This document shows positions 1 through 8,421 of a DNA stretch of 64,000 nt, piece after piece. Every line of letters begins with the position of its first letter. Within the stretch, counting starts at the first letter, position 1. Source of the stretch: DASYXZ01 sp035946625 (GTDB taxonomy: Bacteria > Acidobacteriota > Terriglobia > UBA7540); contig DASYZE010000058.1 in assembly GCA_035946625.1 (NCBI GenBank), forward strand, positions 62,001 through 126,000, written 5' to 3'. The notes under the pieces were generated by a model that worked only from the letters and a program-made list of their open reading frames with translations, searched no databases and was not told the DNA's origin. The position numbers were made by a program, and so were the translations under genes.

Positions 1-68
1 CGGCCCGCAAGAAATGCGGCTCTGGCCAACGCTTTGCACCGGTCTTCAGACTACCACAATTGGCAGGC

Positions 69-97
69 TTGAAAGCAATCTTTGATTTCGTTATATT
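69..97 (+). promoter_or_regulatory. sigma70-type promoter for the FmdB-like gene
   Basis: TTGAAA (69-74) and TATATT (92-97) are separated by 17 bases and lie 35 bases before the ATG at 132. Both boxes are close to the housekeeping consensus. No other gene is seen in bases 1-131. Confidence 0.6.
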
Positions 98-131
98 GAA
101 TTCATCCCAAAGCAGGCGAGCGAGGCCACCC

Positions 132-350
132 ATGCCCATATTTGAATACCAGTGCAGCGATTGCGGAACCAAGTTTGAAAAGATTGTGGCTTCGTCTTCC
201 ACGGCGGTCACCTGCAAGAGGTGCAAGGGCGGGAAAGTCAAAAAGATGCTCTCCGTTTTCGCTGTCTCCGGATCTTCGGTCAAGTTGGCCGCAGCAGAGC
301 CCGGCCCATGCGAATGCGGTGCCCCGCGGCGCGGCATGTGCCAGGAGTAG
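132..350 (+). CDS. FmdB-family zinc ribbon protein
   Basis: This 72-residue protein begins MPIFEYQC, the usual opening of the FmdB/CxxC_CxxC_SSSS regulatory zinc ribbon family. Two Cys pairs follow (CSDC at about residues 8-11 and CKRC near 31-34), which should bind one Zn ion. A second Cys cluster (CECG) sits in the flexible tail. The start was set at the ATG of MPIFEYQ because the family always begins there; a longer reading frame upstream has no family similarity. The gene lies just before a DUF72 gene on the same strand. The molecular role of the family is poorly defined. Confidence 0.85.
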   Translation: MPIFEYQCSDCGTKFEKIVASSSTAVTCKRCKGGKVKKMLSVFAVSGSSVKLAAAEPGPCECGAPRRGMCQE

Positions 351-379
351 TCACCGCACACCCACCGCGACTCGATCCC

Positions 380-1207
380 ATGCCGACCTCCGCCATCCCG
401 AATTTGCACCTGGGCACTTCAAGCTGGTCGAGCGAAGATTGGGTGGGCGCGTTCTATCCGCCCGGCACTCCGGCCGCGAGCTTCCTTGCGGAATACAGCC
501 GCCACTTCGACACGGTGGAAGTGGATTCCACCTACTATCGGTCTCCCTCTCCAGCCATGGTGAAGAACTGGCGCGAGCGCACTCCGCCGGGCTTTCTTTT
601 TGCCGCCAAATTCCCGCGTGCTATTACTCACGAAAAAATCCTGGTGGATTGCGCGGAAGACGTTGCTGAATTTCTCGGCGCCATGGAACTGCTGGGGGAC
701 AAGCTGGGCCCGCTCCTCCTTCAATTTCCTTATTTCAACAAAAAAGCCTTTGCACGACCCGAAGATTTTCGCGCCCGCCTGAAACCTTTTCTGGAGAAAC
801 TTCCGGGCCATCACGCCTACGCCCTCGAAGTCCGTAACAAAGCCTGGATCAGCGAGGCATTTCTCGACCTGTTACGCCAACATAGAATCGCGCTGGCGCT
901 CATTGACCATCCCTGGATGCCGCCGGTCCAGCAATTGATTCAGGAGTTTGATGTGGTCACGGCCAGCTTCACTTACATCCGCTTTCTGGGCGACCGGAAA
1001 GGAATAGAAGAAAAAACCGAACACTGGGACCGCATCCTGGTGGACCGCGGGCACGAGATGGAGGCGTGGATTCCGGTAATCCGGCGGTTGTTGGCCCGAC
1101 GACTGACCGTCTACGCCTACTTCAACAACCATTACGCAGGGTTTGCTCCCGGCTCTATTGCGCTCTTCCGCGAAGTGTGGGAACGGCTGAAGGACTCAAA
1201 GTCGTAG
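380..1207 (+). CDS. DUF72 (YecE-like) family protein
   Basis: A 275-residue protein starting MPTSAIPNLHLGTSSW. The LGTSSW opening, the FYPPGTP segment, the VEVDSTYY segment and the late YAYFNNHYAG motif are typical of the DUF72/YecE TIM-barrel family. The biochemical function of this family is not established. The ATG at 380 was chosen because the domain starts only about ten residues later; the open frame extends upstream through the fmdB gene in another phase, which is not credible coding. It lies 29 bases after the FmdB-like gene and is probably co-transcribed with it. It converges with trpD. Confidence 0.88.
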   Translation: MPTSAIPNLHLGTSSWSSEDWVGAFYPPGTPAASFLAEYSRHFDTVEVDSTYYRSPSPAMVKNWRERTPPGFLFAAKFPRAITHEKILVDCAEDVAEFLGAMELLGDKLGPLLLQFPYFNKKAFARPEDFRARLKPFLEKLPGHHAYALEVRNKAWISEAFLDLLRQHRIALALIDHPWMPPVQQLIQEFDVVTASFTYIRFLGDRKGIEEKTEHWDRILVDRGHEMEAWIPVIRRLLARRLTVYAYFNNHYAGFAPGSIALFREVWERLKDSKS

Positions 1208-1237
1208 TGGGGAGAGTTCTGTTGCCGCCGCGCATGG

Positions 1238-2299
1238 TCAGAGCTTTTGTTTTTTGGCGTTTTGAGTGAATTCAACCAGTGCCGCAAGGGTGCGACGGGC
1301 TGCGCCGGAATCCAGAGCCCCGGCTGCAATTTCCACTCCTTCCAAAAAGTTTCCGGCCTTTTCCGCCACGCCAAGTGCCGCAGAAGCGTTGGCCAGCACG
1401 ACGTCACGGTGGGGGCCATGCTCGCCCTTAAACATCCGGCGAAGAATCTCTGCATTGGCTTTAGCATCGCCGCCAGTCAAGGCGTGGGAGGGAACGCGGG
1501 GCAGACCGAAATCTTCCGGATTAATGTCCCGGGTTTTCACCGAACCGCCGGCCAATTCGGAAACCTGGGTCGGACCCGTTGTCGAAATCTCATCGATCCC
1601 ATCGTGTGCCGCCACCACAATAGCTCTGCGCGTGCCGACGGCGGCACAGGCCTGCGCCACCATTTCCGTGCGGGAGCGGTCAAAGACTCCGAGCAACTGA
1701 ACTGAAGCGCCCAGAGGATTGGTGAGCGGCCCGAGCAGATTGAAGATGGTCTTGCCCTTCAAACTTCGACGGGCGCTCGTCACATGCCGGGTGGCCAGGT
1801 GCAAGTGCGGCGCAAAAAGAAAGACGATGCCGGCATGCTCCAGGCAGCCCGGAATCATGGCCAGAGGTATGTCGATTGCCACGCCCAGCGCTTCAAGAAC
1901 GTCGGCGCTGCCACAGCGGCTTGAGATCGACCGGTTGCCGTGCTTGGCCACGCGTACTCCGGCGGCGGCGGCCACCAGCGCCGCGGCGGTGGAAACATTG
2001 AACGTCCCCGCGCCGTCGCCTCCTGTTCCGCAGGTATCGAGCAGCGTCCCGGCGCGATGAATCAGTTCGAGGGCCACGCCCGCCTGTCGCAACGTCTCCG
2101 TCGCGCGCGCACGCATCACCTGGGCGAAGCCGACCAGTTCGTCCGCCTTTTCCCCCTTGTCGCGGAGGGCCACAAGCAAGGCCACGATTTCGTCGTCGGG
2201 CACATTGCCGGAAAAGAGCTGCTCGGTAACCTGGCCCGCTTCTGCGCGCGTCAGATCCAGCTTGCTATTTAGTTTTTCAATCGCCCATTCCAGATACAT
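1238..2299 (-). CDS. trpD: anthranilate phosphoribosyltransferase
   Basis: A 353-residue enzyme that joins anthranilate and PRPP to give phosphoribosylanthranilate in tryptophan synthesis (cytoplasmic). The PRPP/Mg loop CGTGGDG, the KHGNRSISS segment and the GSADVLEALG segment match the TrpD family, and the N-terminal helical domain (residues 1-70) is complete. Length is normal. No other trp gene is seen nearby, so the pathway is split in this genome. The gene converges with the DUF72 gene and is followed upstream (minus direction) by a cupin gene about 135 bases away. Confidence 0.95.
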   Translation of the reverse strand: MYLEWAIEKLNSKLDLTRAEAGQVTEQLFSGNVPDDEIVALLVALRDKGEKADELVGFAQVMRARATETLRQAGVALELIHRAGTLLDTCGTGGDGAGTFNVSTAAALVAAAAGVRVAKHGNRSISSRCGSADVLEALGVAIDIPLAMIPGCLEHAGIVFLFAPHLHLATRHVTSARRSLKGKTIFNLLGPLTNPLGASVQLLGVFDRSRTEMVAQACAAVGTRRAIVVAAHDGIDEISTTGPTQVSELAGGSVKTRDINPEDFGLPRVPSHALTGGDAKANAEILRRMFKGEHGPHRDVVLANASAALGVAEKAGNFLEGVEIAAGALDSGAARRTLAALVEFTQNAKKQKL

Positions 2300-2433
2300 G
2301 GTTGTTGCGGTGGCCTCACAAAATAGTGCGCGCGAAGCGCCATGGAGTGCGGGAGCGGCAGCTCCGGCCTTTCTTTATTCGAAACAAGGCGGGAGCTTTG
2401 CTGCCGCACTCCAAGGCGCCTGCGGCGCATATT

Positions 2434-2793
2434 TCAAACCTTTTCGAGCTTTTCGAGCGTCCGCTCGTTGCGCAAATTGCCCGTATTCAAAGTGGTTTTG
2501 GGCTCGAACAACATGACCTGCGCCTCACCCACAGCTTCGGGCTTGTGCTCGACGCCGAGAGGAACCACTATGAACTCGCCTTCTTCCACAGGCACATCGC
2601 GGTCCTTAAAGTGCATCACCAGTCTCCCTTTGACTACGAGGAAAAGCTCATCTTCATGATCGTGGTGGTGCCAGACAAACTCTCCCTGGAACTTTACCAA
2701 TTTCACCAATTGTCCGTTCAGCTCAGCGGCAATCTTCGGGCTCCAATATTCCTGAAAAAGGCCGAATTTTTGTGCGAGGTTAATTTTGTCCAC
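2434..2793 (-). CDS. small cupin-domain protein
   Basis: A 119-residue single-domain cupin. The first cupin motif is visible as HHHDHEDELFLVVKG (about residues 42-56) and the second as the GEFIVVPLGVEHKPEA segment (about 72-87), giving the His/Glu/His metal-binding set. Such small cupins are often mannose-6-phosphate isomerase-like in sequence but act as binding proteins, dioxygenases or isomerases; the substrate cannot be told from sequence. It is transcribed toward trpD and lies divergent to sucC, whose promoter overlaps the intergenic region. Confidence 0.85.
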   Translation of the reverse strand: MDKINLAQKFGLFQEYWSPKIAAELNGQLVKLVKFQGEFVWHHHDHEDELFLVVKGRLVMHFKDRDVPVEEGEFIVVPLGVEHKPEAVGEAQVMLFEPKTTLNTGNLRNERTLEKLEKV

Positions 2794-2814
2794 GGCTCAC
2801 TCGCTTTCTGCGCG

Positions 2815-2843
2815 TTGCAATTTTCCGCCATCTTGCCTATACT
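2815..2843 (+). promoter_or_regulatory. sigma70-type promoter for sucC
   Basis: TTGCAA (2815-2820) and TATACT (2838-2843) are separated by exactly 17 bases, about 80 bases before the sucC start. No strong alternative is visible in the divergent intergenic space. Confidence 0.6.
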
Positions 2844-2924
2844 TTTTGATTCCGCAATCAGTTCAATTCCTGATTGTAACGTGGCAAGCACCAACTGACC
2901 ACCGGCATCTGACAGCTTCTAAAA

Positions 2925-4088
2925 ATGAAAATCCACGAATATCAGGCCAAACAAATCCTGTCACGATTCGGAGTGACCGTGCCTCGCGGCCAAGTGATTC
3001 TTAACCGCGATGAAGCGCGCGCGGTGGCAGTGGAACTGGGCGGCGGCACGGTGGTGGTGAAAGCCCAAATTCACGCCGGAGGACGCGGCAAGGGCGGCGG
3101 GGTGAAGCTCGCCCACAATCCGGACGAAGCGGAAAAGCTGGCCGGTGAAATCCTGGGCATGACGCTGGTCACCCACCAGACCGGACCCGAAGGCCGGTTG
3201 GTCAAACGGGTTTTGATCGAAGAAGGCTTGGATGTGGCGCGCGAACTATATCTCGGCCTGGTGATGGATCGCACCACAGGGCAGCCCGTGTTCATGGCCT
3301 CCACCGAGGGCGGAATGGAAATCGAAGTGGTGGCCGCCAAGCATCCGGAAAAAATCCTGAAAGAATTCATTGACCCTGCCGTCGGCTTCCAGGCGTTTCA
3401 GGCGCGGAAACTGGCGTTCGGACTGGGTCTGGACAGCGCGCGGGTGAACGACGCGGTGAAATTCCTATCCAATCTCTACCGCGCTTTCGAGGCCACCGAC
3501 GCCTCGCTGGCCGAGATCAATCCCTTCGTCGTCACCCAGGACGGACGCCTGCTGGCCCTCGACGCCAAAATGAATTTTGACGACAACGCGCTCTTCCGCC
3601 ACCAGGACATTCGCGAGTTGCGCGATTTCGACGAAGAAGATCCGCTGGAAGTGAAGGCCACCAATTTTGGCCTGAACTATATTCGTCTGGAAGGCAGCGT
3701 GGGCTGCATGGTGAACGGCGCTGGCCTGGCCATGGCCACCATGGACATCATTCAATACGCCGGCGGGAGCCCGGCCAATTTCCTGGACGTTGGCGGCGGG
3801 GCCAATGAAACCCAGGTGAAGCATGGCTTCGAAATTATTCTGAGCGACCCCAACGTTCGCGCTGTGTTCATCAATATTTTTGGCGGCATCATGCGCTGCG
3901 ACATCGTGGCCAACGGCGTGGTGGCCGCCGCCAATTCGCTCGGCTTCAAGACGCCCGTGGTGGTGAGACTGGAAGGCACAAACGTGGAACTCGGGCAAAA
4001 GATCCTGCGCGAGTCCGGATTAAATTTCACCGTGGCCACCAACATGAAAGACGGGGCGGAAAAAGTTGTGGGATTAGCAAAGAATTGA
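2925..4088 (+). CDS. sucC: succinyl-CoA synthetase beta subunit
   Basis: A 387-residue ATP-grasp subunit of succinate-CoA ligase, the TCA-cycle step that makes ATP or GTP from succinyl-CoA. It starts MKIHEYQAKQIL, the standard N-terminus. The ATP-grasp segment KAQIHAGGRGKGGGVK (about residues 46-61) and the C-terminal ligase part with VNGAGLAMATMD and FINIFGGIMRCD are intact. Length is normal. Its partner sucD follows, but the pair is separated by 433 bases containing a broken four-helix-bundle gene and inverted octamer arrays, unlike the usual tight sucCD spacing. Confidence 0.97.
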   Translation: MKIHEYQAKQILSRFGVTVPRGQVILNRDEARAVAVELGGGTVVVKAQIHAGGRGKGGGVKLAHNPDEAEKLAGEILGMTLVTHQTGPEGRLVKRVLIEEGLDVARELYLGLVMDRTTGQPVFMASTEGGMEIEVVAAKHPEKILKEFIDPAVGFQAFQARKLAFGLGLDSARVNDAVKFLSNLYRAFEATDASLAEINPFVVTQDGRLLALDAKMNFDDNALFRHQDIRELRDFDEEDPLEVKATNFGLNYIRLEGSVGCMVNGAGLAMATMDIIQYAGGSPANFLDVGGGANETQVKHGFEIILSDPNVRAVFINIFGGIMRCDIVANGVVAAANSLGFKTPVVVRLEGTNVELGQKILRESGLNFTVATNMKDGAEKVVGLAKN

Positions 4089-4112
4089 ATCATTGATTCA
4101 TTGAATCATTGG
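4085..4112 (+). repeat. left ATTGNNTC octamer array (arm of inverted pair)
   Basis: Three and a half copies of an 8-bp unit of form ATTGNNTC start inside the sucC stop codon region. The reverse complement of 4485-4517 shows the same phase and unit, so the two arrays form an inverted pair around the four-helix-bundle gene. Confidence 0.75.
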
Positions 4113-4116
4113 CGGG

Positions 4117-4488
4117 ATGCCGGAAACTTACCAAGCCGAGGAGTTGAAGAAACGGGCAAAACAATTTGCCATTCGAATCGTGAAACTATTCCGGGCGCTC
4201 CCAAGAACCGACGAAGCGCGGATACTCGGGAAACAAGCTTTGCGATCTGGGACGTCAGTGGCAGCGAATTATCGCGCAGTTTGCAGGGCACGGTCAAAAG
4301 CGGAATTCATAGCAAAGATAGGCGTGGTCGTTGAATAGATCGATGAAACCATTTTCTGGTTGGAACTCCTGATCGAAACTGCAATCGTTAAGCAGGGCCG
4401 GCTGGAGAGCCTGTTAGTGGAAGCAAATGAACTTCTGGCGATCTTTGCTGCCTCTCAACGCACAGCCAAACGACCGACGCTTAAATGA
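4117..4488 (+). pseudogene. four-helix-bundle (S23/IVP-like) protein, interrupted by a stop
   Basis: The frame encodes a protein of the four helix bundle family that is also found inside 23S rRNA intervening sequences. Recognisable segments are the N-terminal 'LKKRAKQFAIRIVKLFRALP', then GKQALRSGTSVAANYRA, and after an in-frame TAG at 4333-4335 the 'DETIFWLELL' helix and a normal end at 4488. Intact relatives have a Glu or Ala codon where the TAG stands. The gene is therefore probably dead, unless the stop is a sequencing error or is read through. It is the only insertion in the sucCD operon and is flanked by inverted octamer arrays. Confidence 0.8.
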
Positions 4489-4517
4489 ATCAATGATCCA
4501 ATGAGCCAATGAAACAA
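4485..4517 (-). repeat. right ATTGNNTC octamer array (arm of inverted pair)
   Basis: Read on the minus strand this is four copies of ATTGNNTC in the same register as 4085-4112, overlapping the end of the four-helix-bundle frame and ending just before the sucD ATG at 4522. Confidence 0.75.
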
Positions 4518-4521
4518 TCCT

Positions 4522-5409
4522 ATGGCTATTCTCGTAAATGAAAACACACGCCTGCTGGTTCAGGGAATAACCGGCCGCGAAGGCGGATTTCATACCACTC
4601 AAGCGATCGCTTACGGGACCAATGTGGTCGCTGGCGTGACGCCGGGAAAAGGCGGAACGAACGCGCTTACAGAGAGCGGTCCGGGCGTTCCCGTTTTCAA
4701 TACCGTTCGAGAAGCGGTTGAAAAGACGGGCGCCAACGTTACCGTGATTTTTGTGCCGCCCCCGTTTGCAGCGGACGCGATCATGGAAGCGGCTGACGCT
4801 GGATTGCCCCTCATTGTGGCCATCACGGAAGGCGTCCCCACCCTCGACATGGTACGAGTGCGGCAATTTCTTTCCAGAACTAAATCGCGGCTGATCGGCC
4901 CCAACTGTCCCGGAATAATTTCTCCGGGGAAATGCAAAGTGGGGATCATGCCCGGCTCGATTCACCGGGAGGGAAGCGTGGGCGTGATCTCGCGCAGCGG
5001 CACGCTGACTTACGAGGCGGTGGGCCAGCTCACCGCGTTGGGCATCGGACAGTCCACCTGCATCGGCATCGGCGGCGACCCGATCATCGGAACAAATTTC
5101 GTGGACGCGCTGCGCCTGATGAATGACGATCCCGCCACCGAAGCCATCATCATGATTGGCGAGATTGGGGGCAGCGCGGAGGAAGAAGCAGCGGCGTTCA
5201 TCAAGGCCAAGGTGAAAAAGCCAGTGGTGGGATTTATCGCCGGACGCACCGCGCCCCCCGGCCGGCGCATGGGACACGCGGGCGCAATCATTTCCGGAGG
5301 CAAGGGCACCGCCGCAGACAAGATTCACGCCCTGGAAGCCGCGGGCATTAAAGTTGCCGCCAGCCCGGCGCTGATCGGGGAAACACTTAAACAAAGTTTG
5401 AAGGGATAA
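4522..5409 (+). CDS. sucD: succinyl-CoA synthetase alpha subunit
   Basis: A 295-residue CoA-binding and phospho-histidine subunit. It starts MAILVNENTRLLVQGITG, with the Rossmann CoA site (GREGGFH, TPGKGG). The catalytic phosphohistidine lies in RRMGHAGAIISGG (about residues 250-262), and PNCPGII is the conserved mid-protein motif. It pairs with SucC encoded upstream. The spacing to sucC is abnormally large because of the inserted element, and the ribosome-binding region is made up of the octamer array. ndk follows after another inverted repeat pair. Confidence 0.97.
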   Translation: MAILVNENTRLLVQGITGREGGFHTTQAIAYGTNVVAGVTPGKGGTNALTESGPGVPVFNTVREAVEKTGANVTVIFVPPPFAADAIMEAADAGLPLIVAITEGVPTLDMVRVRQFLSRTKSRLIGPNCPGIISPGKCKVGIMPGSIHREGSVGVISRSGTLTYEAVGQLTALGIGQSTCIGIGGDPIIGTNFVDALRLMNDDPATEAIIMIGEIGGSAEEEAAAFIKAKVKKPVVGFIAGRTAPPGRRMGHAGAIISGGKGTAADKIHALEAAGIKVAASPALIGETLKQSLKG

Positions 5410-5411
5410 AG

Positions 5412-5518
5412 AAAGGTTAAATGATAAAGGGTAAAGGTTAAAAAAATCAGACGGCGAATTGGGCGTTCCAGCATGTGACTTCACCTTTTACCCTTCAAAC
5501 TTTAACCTTTAACCTTTC
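5412..5518. repeat. inverted pair of AAAGGNT heptamer arrays
   Basis: Bases 5412-5442 read as about four heptamers of form AAAGGTT/AAATGAT/AAAGGGT. Bases 5480-5518 are the reverse complement of five similar heptamers. The pair lies between sucD and ndk and could form an imperfect stem with a 37-base spacer. Confidence 0.7.
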
Positions 5519-5534
5519 GAGAAAAGGACGGCAC

Positions 5535-5954
5535 ATGGCCATTGAACGGACTCTTACCATCATCAAGCCCGATGCGGTAAACAACAAACACATCGGGGAC
5601 ATCATCAAGATTTTTGAAGGCCAGCATTTCTCCATTCTGGCTGCGCGGATGGTGAATCTTACCAGGGCGGAGGCCGAGGGTTTTTACCGCGTCCACCGCA
5701 GCCGGCCGTTTTTTGAAAGCCTCACCTCGTTTATGAGCTCCGGGCCCGCGCTGGTGATGGTGCTGCAAGGCGACAACGCCATCGCCCGTCTGCGCGAGGT
5801 GATGGGCGTCACCGACCCCGCCCAGGCCGCCTCCGGAACCATCCGAAAACTTTTTGCCACCGGCATTGAGCACAACGCCGTCCACGGCTCCGACGCCCCC
5901 GAAACCGCCGCCTACGAAATCTCTTATTTCTTTCCCGGCGTCGATTTGATTTAG
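5535..5954 (+). CDS. ndk: nucleoside diphosphate kinase
   Basis: A 139-residue enzyme that transfers the gamma phosphate of ATP to other (d)NDPs via a phosphohistidine. It starts MAIERTLTIIKPDAV, the standard N-terminus. The catalytic His is residue 117 in the NAVHGSD motif. Length is that of bacterial Ndk. The ATG at 5535 was preferred over an upstream in-frame ATG at 5475, which lies within the heptamer repeat. It probably belongs to the sucC-sucD transcription unit. Confidence 0.97.
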   Translation: MAIERTLTIIKPDAVNNKHIGDIIKIFEGQHFSILAARMVNLTRAEAEGFYRVHRSRPFFESLTSFMSSGPALVMVLQGDNAIARLREVMGVTDPAQAASGTIRKLFATGIEHNAVHGSDAPETAAYEISYFFPGVDLI

Positions 5955-6174
5955 CGCCAACCCGGCCGCCGCAATATTTTCACCCGCTTCAAATGCCCCG
6001 GCCGGCGCGAACCCGCCAGCCGGGCTTTCCAAGGCTTTCAGCCCTTCGAGAGATTCGACAGGGGGCGCTCTTGACAACTCGGAATTGCGCGTCAAGGATA
6101 GGTTGGGCGGGATTTCACCCGGCCCGCGGAAAAATGTCTCTGGGCCGGGATGAATTCGCCACCCAGGTTGAGCG

Positions 6175-6417
6175 ATGAGTGAAGCGCCGACGCAGCTCGG
6201 AAAAGTGTTGGTAATCTTCGGTGTGGTGTTGCTAGGCACAGGATTGTTATTGGTCTTCGGCTCGCGGATTTCCTTTTTGGCCCTGGGAAAATTGCCGGGC
6301 GACATCTCCTACAAGGGTAGGAATGTCTGGTTTTACTTTCCCATCGTCACGTGCCTGATTTTGAGCGGGCTTCTCACTCTGATTCTTTGGCTGTCTTCGT
6401 ATTTAGGTCGAAAATAG
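6175..6417 (+). CDS. DUF2905 family small membrane protein
   Basis: An 80-residue protein with two hydrophobic segments (about residues 9-32 and 52-75) linked by a short polar loop containing GKLPGDI. This hairpin architecture, with the conserved 'LGKLPGDI' type loop, is that of DUF2905 proteins, which are inner-membrane proteins of unknown function. It sits between ndk and xseA on the same strand. Confidence 0.85.
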   Translation: MSEAPTQLGKVLVIFGVVLLGTGLLLVFGSRISFLALGKLPGDISYKGRNVWFYFPIVTCLILSGLLTLILWLSSYLGRK

Positions 6418-6424
6418 AACGTAA

Positions 6425-6514
6425 ATGTCCTTCGTCCTTTGTCCTCCGCCAGCAGTCAATGACAAAATCAAATGGGGAAAGCACGTAGGGCAAAGGACAA
6501 ATGACAAAAGACAG
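6425..6514. repeat. inverted pair of RGACAA heptamer arrays
   Basis: Bases 6425-6445 are the reverse complement of AGGACAA/AGGACGA/AGGACAT heptamers. Bases 6487-6514 run as AGGACAA/ATGACAA/AAGACAG on the plus strand. The pair fills the DUF2905-xseA junction and ends 15 bases before the xseA start. Confidence 0.7.
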
Positions 6515-6529
6515 CGGACGGTTTTTCCA

Positions 6530-7891
6530 ATGAGCCAATCCCTCTTCGCATTCCCAACCAAGCGGAAGATTCAAAGCGTCACCGAGCTGACCCAGCAGGT
6601 CAAAGGGCTTTTTGAGAAGAATTTTGCCGAAGTGTGGGTGCAGGGCGAGATCTCGAATTTCCGTCCGGCGGGTTCCGGCCATCTTTACTTCACTTTGAAA
6701 GATGCCGGGGCGCAGCTTCGCGCCGTCTGCTTCCGCAACCAGGCGCGCTATTTGAAGTTCAAACCCCAGGATGGAATCTCAGTCATCGCGCGCGGACGGC
6801 TGAGTGTTTACGAGGCGCGGGGTGAATATCAGCTCTATGTGGAAACGTTGGAACCCGCGGGGCTGGGCGCGCTCCAACTCGCCTTCGAGCAATTGAAAGC
6901 CAAGCTGGCGGCCGAGGGTTTGTTTGATCCGGCGCGCAAAAAACCGCTCCCCGTCCTTCCGCGCACGGTGGGCGTAGTGACTTCACCGACAGGTGCCGTG
7001 ATTCGGGACATCCTGCGTGTCCTCAAGCGCCGGTTTCGCAACATGAATGTGCTGCTTTTTCCGGTGAAAGTCCAGGGCGAGGGTGCGGCCAGGGAAATTG
7101 CGGAGGGCATCGAGTATTTCAATCGCCACGCGCTGGTGGATGTCATGATGGTGGCGCGCGGCGGCGGATCGCTCGAAGACCTGTGGGCGTTTAATGAGGA
7201 AGTGGTGGCGCGCGCCATCGCCGCCTCAAAGATTCCGGTGATATCGGCCGTGGGTCACGAGACGGATTTCACCATTGCGGATTTTGTCGCCGACCTGCGC
7301 GCGCCCACGCCTTCTGCCGCTGCCGAACTGGCGGTGCACCGCAAGCAGGATCATGAAACCGAATTGCAAAACCGCGCCCGCCGCATGTCGCAAGTTATCC
7401 GGCTGAAACTTTCCGAAGCCAGCGAACGTCTGACCGAATTAAGAATGCATCGCGTTTTCCAAACGCTGGAGGCGAGGCTGGAGGAAAGAGCGCAACGGGT
7501 GGACGACATGGTGGCATTGCTCGACCGGTCTTTGCGCGCGCGCCTGAATTCCGCGCGTGAAGGTTGGTTGCGAGCTTCCGCCGGGGTCATCCGCTACGAC
7601 TTTCGCCGCTTTTTGGGACTAAAGCGGGCGCAACTGGATGAACGAAACCTGCGGGTGGCAGGGAAGTTAAGGGAGTATCTGGCCGACCGACGAAATCTCC
7701 TGAACCGGGTGGAGTCGATTCTTCGGGAGCGAAGCCCGCTCGGAATCCTAAGCCGGGGTTATTCCATCACGCGCGATGCATCGGGAAATATTATTCGGGA
7801 CGCAGCAGCGGTGGCCATCGGCAGCGACATTTCCGTTCGCCTGGCCCACGGGGAAATTGGGGCAGCAGTGAAGGGCAAGAAGTTGGAGTAG
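6530..7891 (+). CDS. xseA: exodeoxyribonuclease VII large subunit
   Basis: A 453-residue subunit of ExoVII, which digests single-stranded DNA into oligonucleotides. The N-terminal OB fold is visible (VWVQGEISNFRPAGSGHLYFTLKD, roughly residues 30-52), followed by the exonuclease domain with VVTSPTGAVIRDI, RGGGSLEDLWAFN and VGHETDFTIADFVAD, then a coiled-coil region and the usual end 'LSRGYSI'. The ATG at 6530 gives the standard N-terminus; an upstream in-frame ATG at 6425 lies in the heptamer repeats. The small subunit xseB is not seen directly downstream. Confidence 0.96.
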   Translation: MSQSLFAFPTKRKIQSVTELTQQVKGLFEKNFAEVWVQGEISNFRPAGSGHLYFTLKDAGAQLRAVCFRNQARYLKFKPQDGISVIARGRLSVYEARGEYQLYVETLEPAGLGALQLAFEQLKAKLAAEGLFDPARKKPLPVLPRTVGVVTSPTGAVIRDILRVLKRRFRNMNVLLFPVKVQGEGAAREIAEGIEYFNRHALVDVMMVARGGGSLEDLWAFNEEVVARAIAASKIPVISAVGHETDFTIADFVADLRAPTPSAAAELAVHRKQDHETELQNRARRMSQVIRLKLSEASERLTELRMHRVFQTLEARLEERAQRVDDMVALLDRSLRARLNSAREGWLRASAGVIRYDFRRFLGLKRAQLDERNLRVAGKLREYLADRRNLLNRVESILRERSPLGILSRGYSITRDASGNIIRDAAAVAIGSDISVRLAHGEIGAAVKGKKLE

Positions 7892-7909
7892 TACGTGCCG
7901 GGATCCGTG

Positions 7910-8392
7910 CTAAAGTTTATAGCCAATCTTCCGCAGGAACTCTTTCCGGATTTTAATATCGGCGTCGGTCTCGATGCCTTTGGTTTTTACGCCGTCGATA
8001 ACGCCGAGGATGCCGCGGCCCTGCCCGGTTTCCGCCACAATCACTTCCACCGGATTCGCTGTGGCGCAGAAGATGCCGCAAACTTCGGGAACGTTCTTGA
8101 TGGTATTCAGTATGTTGACAGGAAAACCGCCTTCCATAAAGATGATGAAGCAGTGGCCGCAGGAAAGTTCGAGCGCGTTTTTTTGAGCGAGGTCTTCCAA
8201 CCGCGCGTCGTTGCCGGCGTGCCGCACTAGCGCGGGTCCCGAGGACTCGCAGAATCCAATGCCGAACTTCATGCTCGGAACGGTCTGCACGATGGCCTCG
8301 TAGAGATCCTCGACCGTCTTGATAAAATGCGACTGGCCGAGAATAAAATTCATGTCATCAGGCTTCGCGATTTTGACGATCTTCAAATCCAT
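7910..8392 (-). CDS. adenosine-specific kinase family protein (DUF355-like)
   Basis: A 160-residue protein beginning MDLKIVKIAKPDDMNFILGQSHFIK, with SMKFGIGFCESSG, CGHCFIIFM and the 'FCATANPVEVIVAETGQGRGILGVIDG' region (about residues 106-132). This is the pattern of the adenosine-specific kinase family known mainly from thermophiles. The start was put at 8392 because a CAGGAG Shine-Dalgarno lies six bases upstream; an in-frame ATG at 8410 lacks one. It follows lepA on the same strand with a 29-base gap and may be co-transcribed. The actual substrate here is unproven. Confidence 0.85.
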   Translation of the reverse strand: MDLKIVKIAKPDDMNFILGQSHFIKTVEDLYEAIVQTVPSMKFGIGFCESSGPALVRHAGNDARLEDLAQKNALELSCGHCFIIFMEGGFPVNILNTIKNVPEVCGIFCATANPVEVIVAETGQGRGILGVIDGVKTKGIETDADIKIRKEFLRKIGYKL

Positions 8393-8421
8393 GGATAACT
8401 CCTGCCCCATTCGTGATCGCC

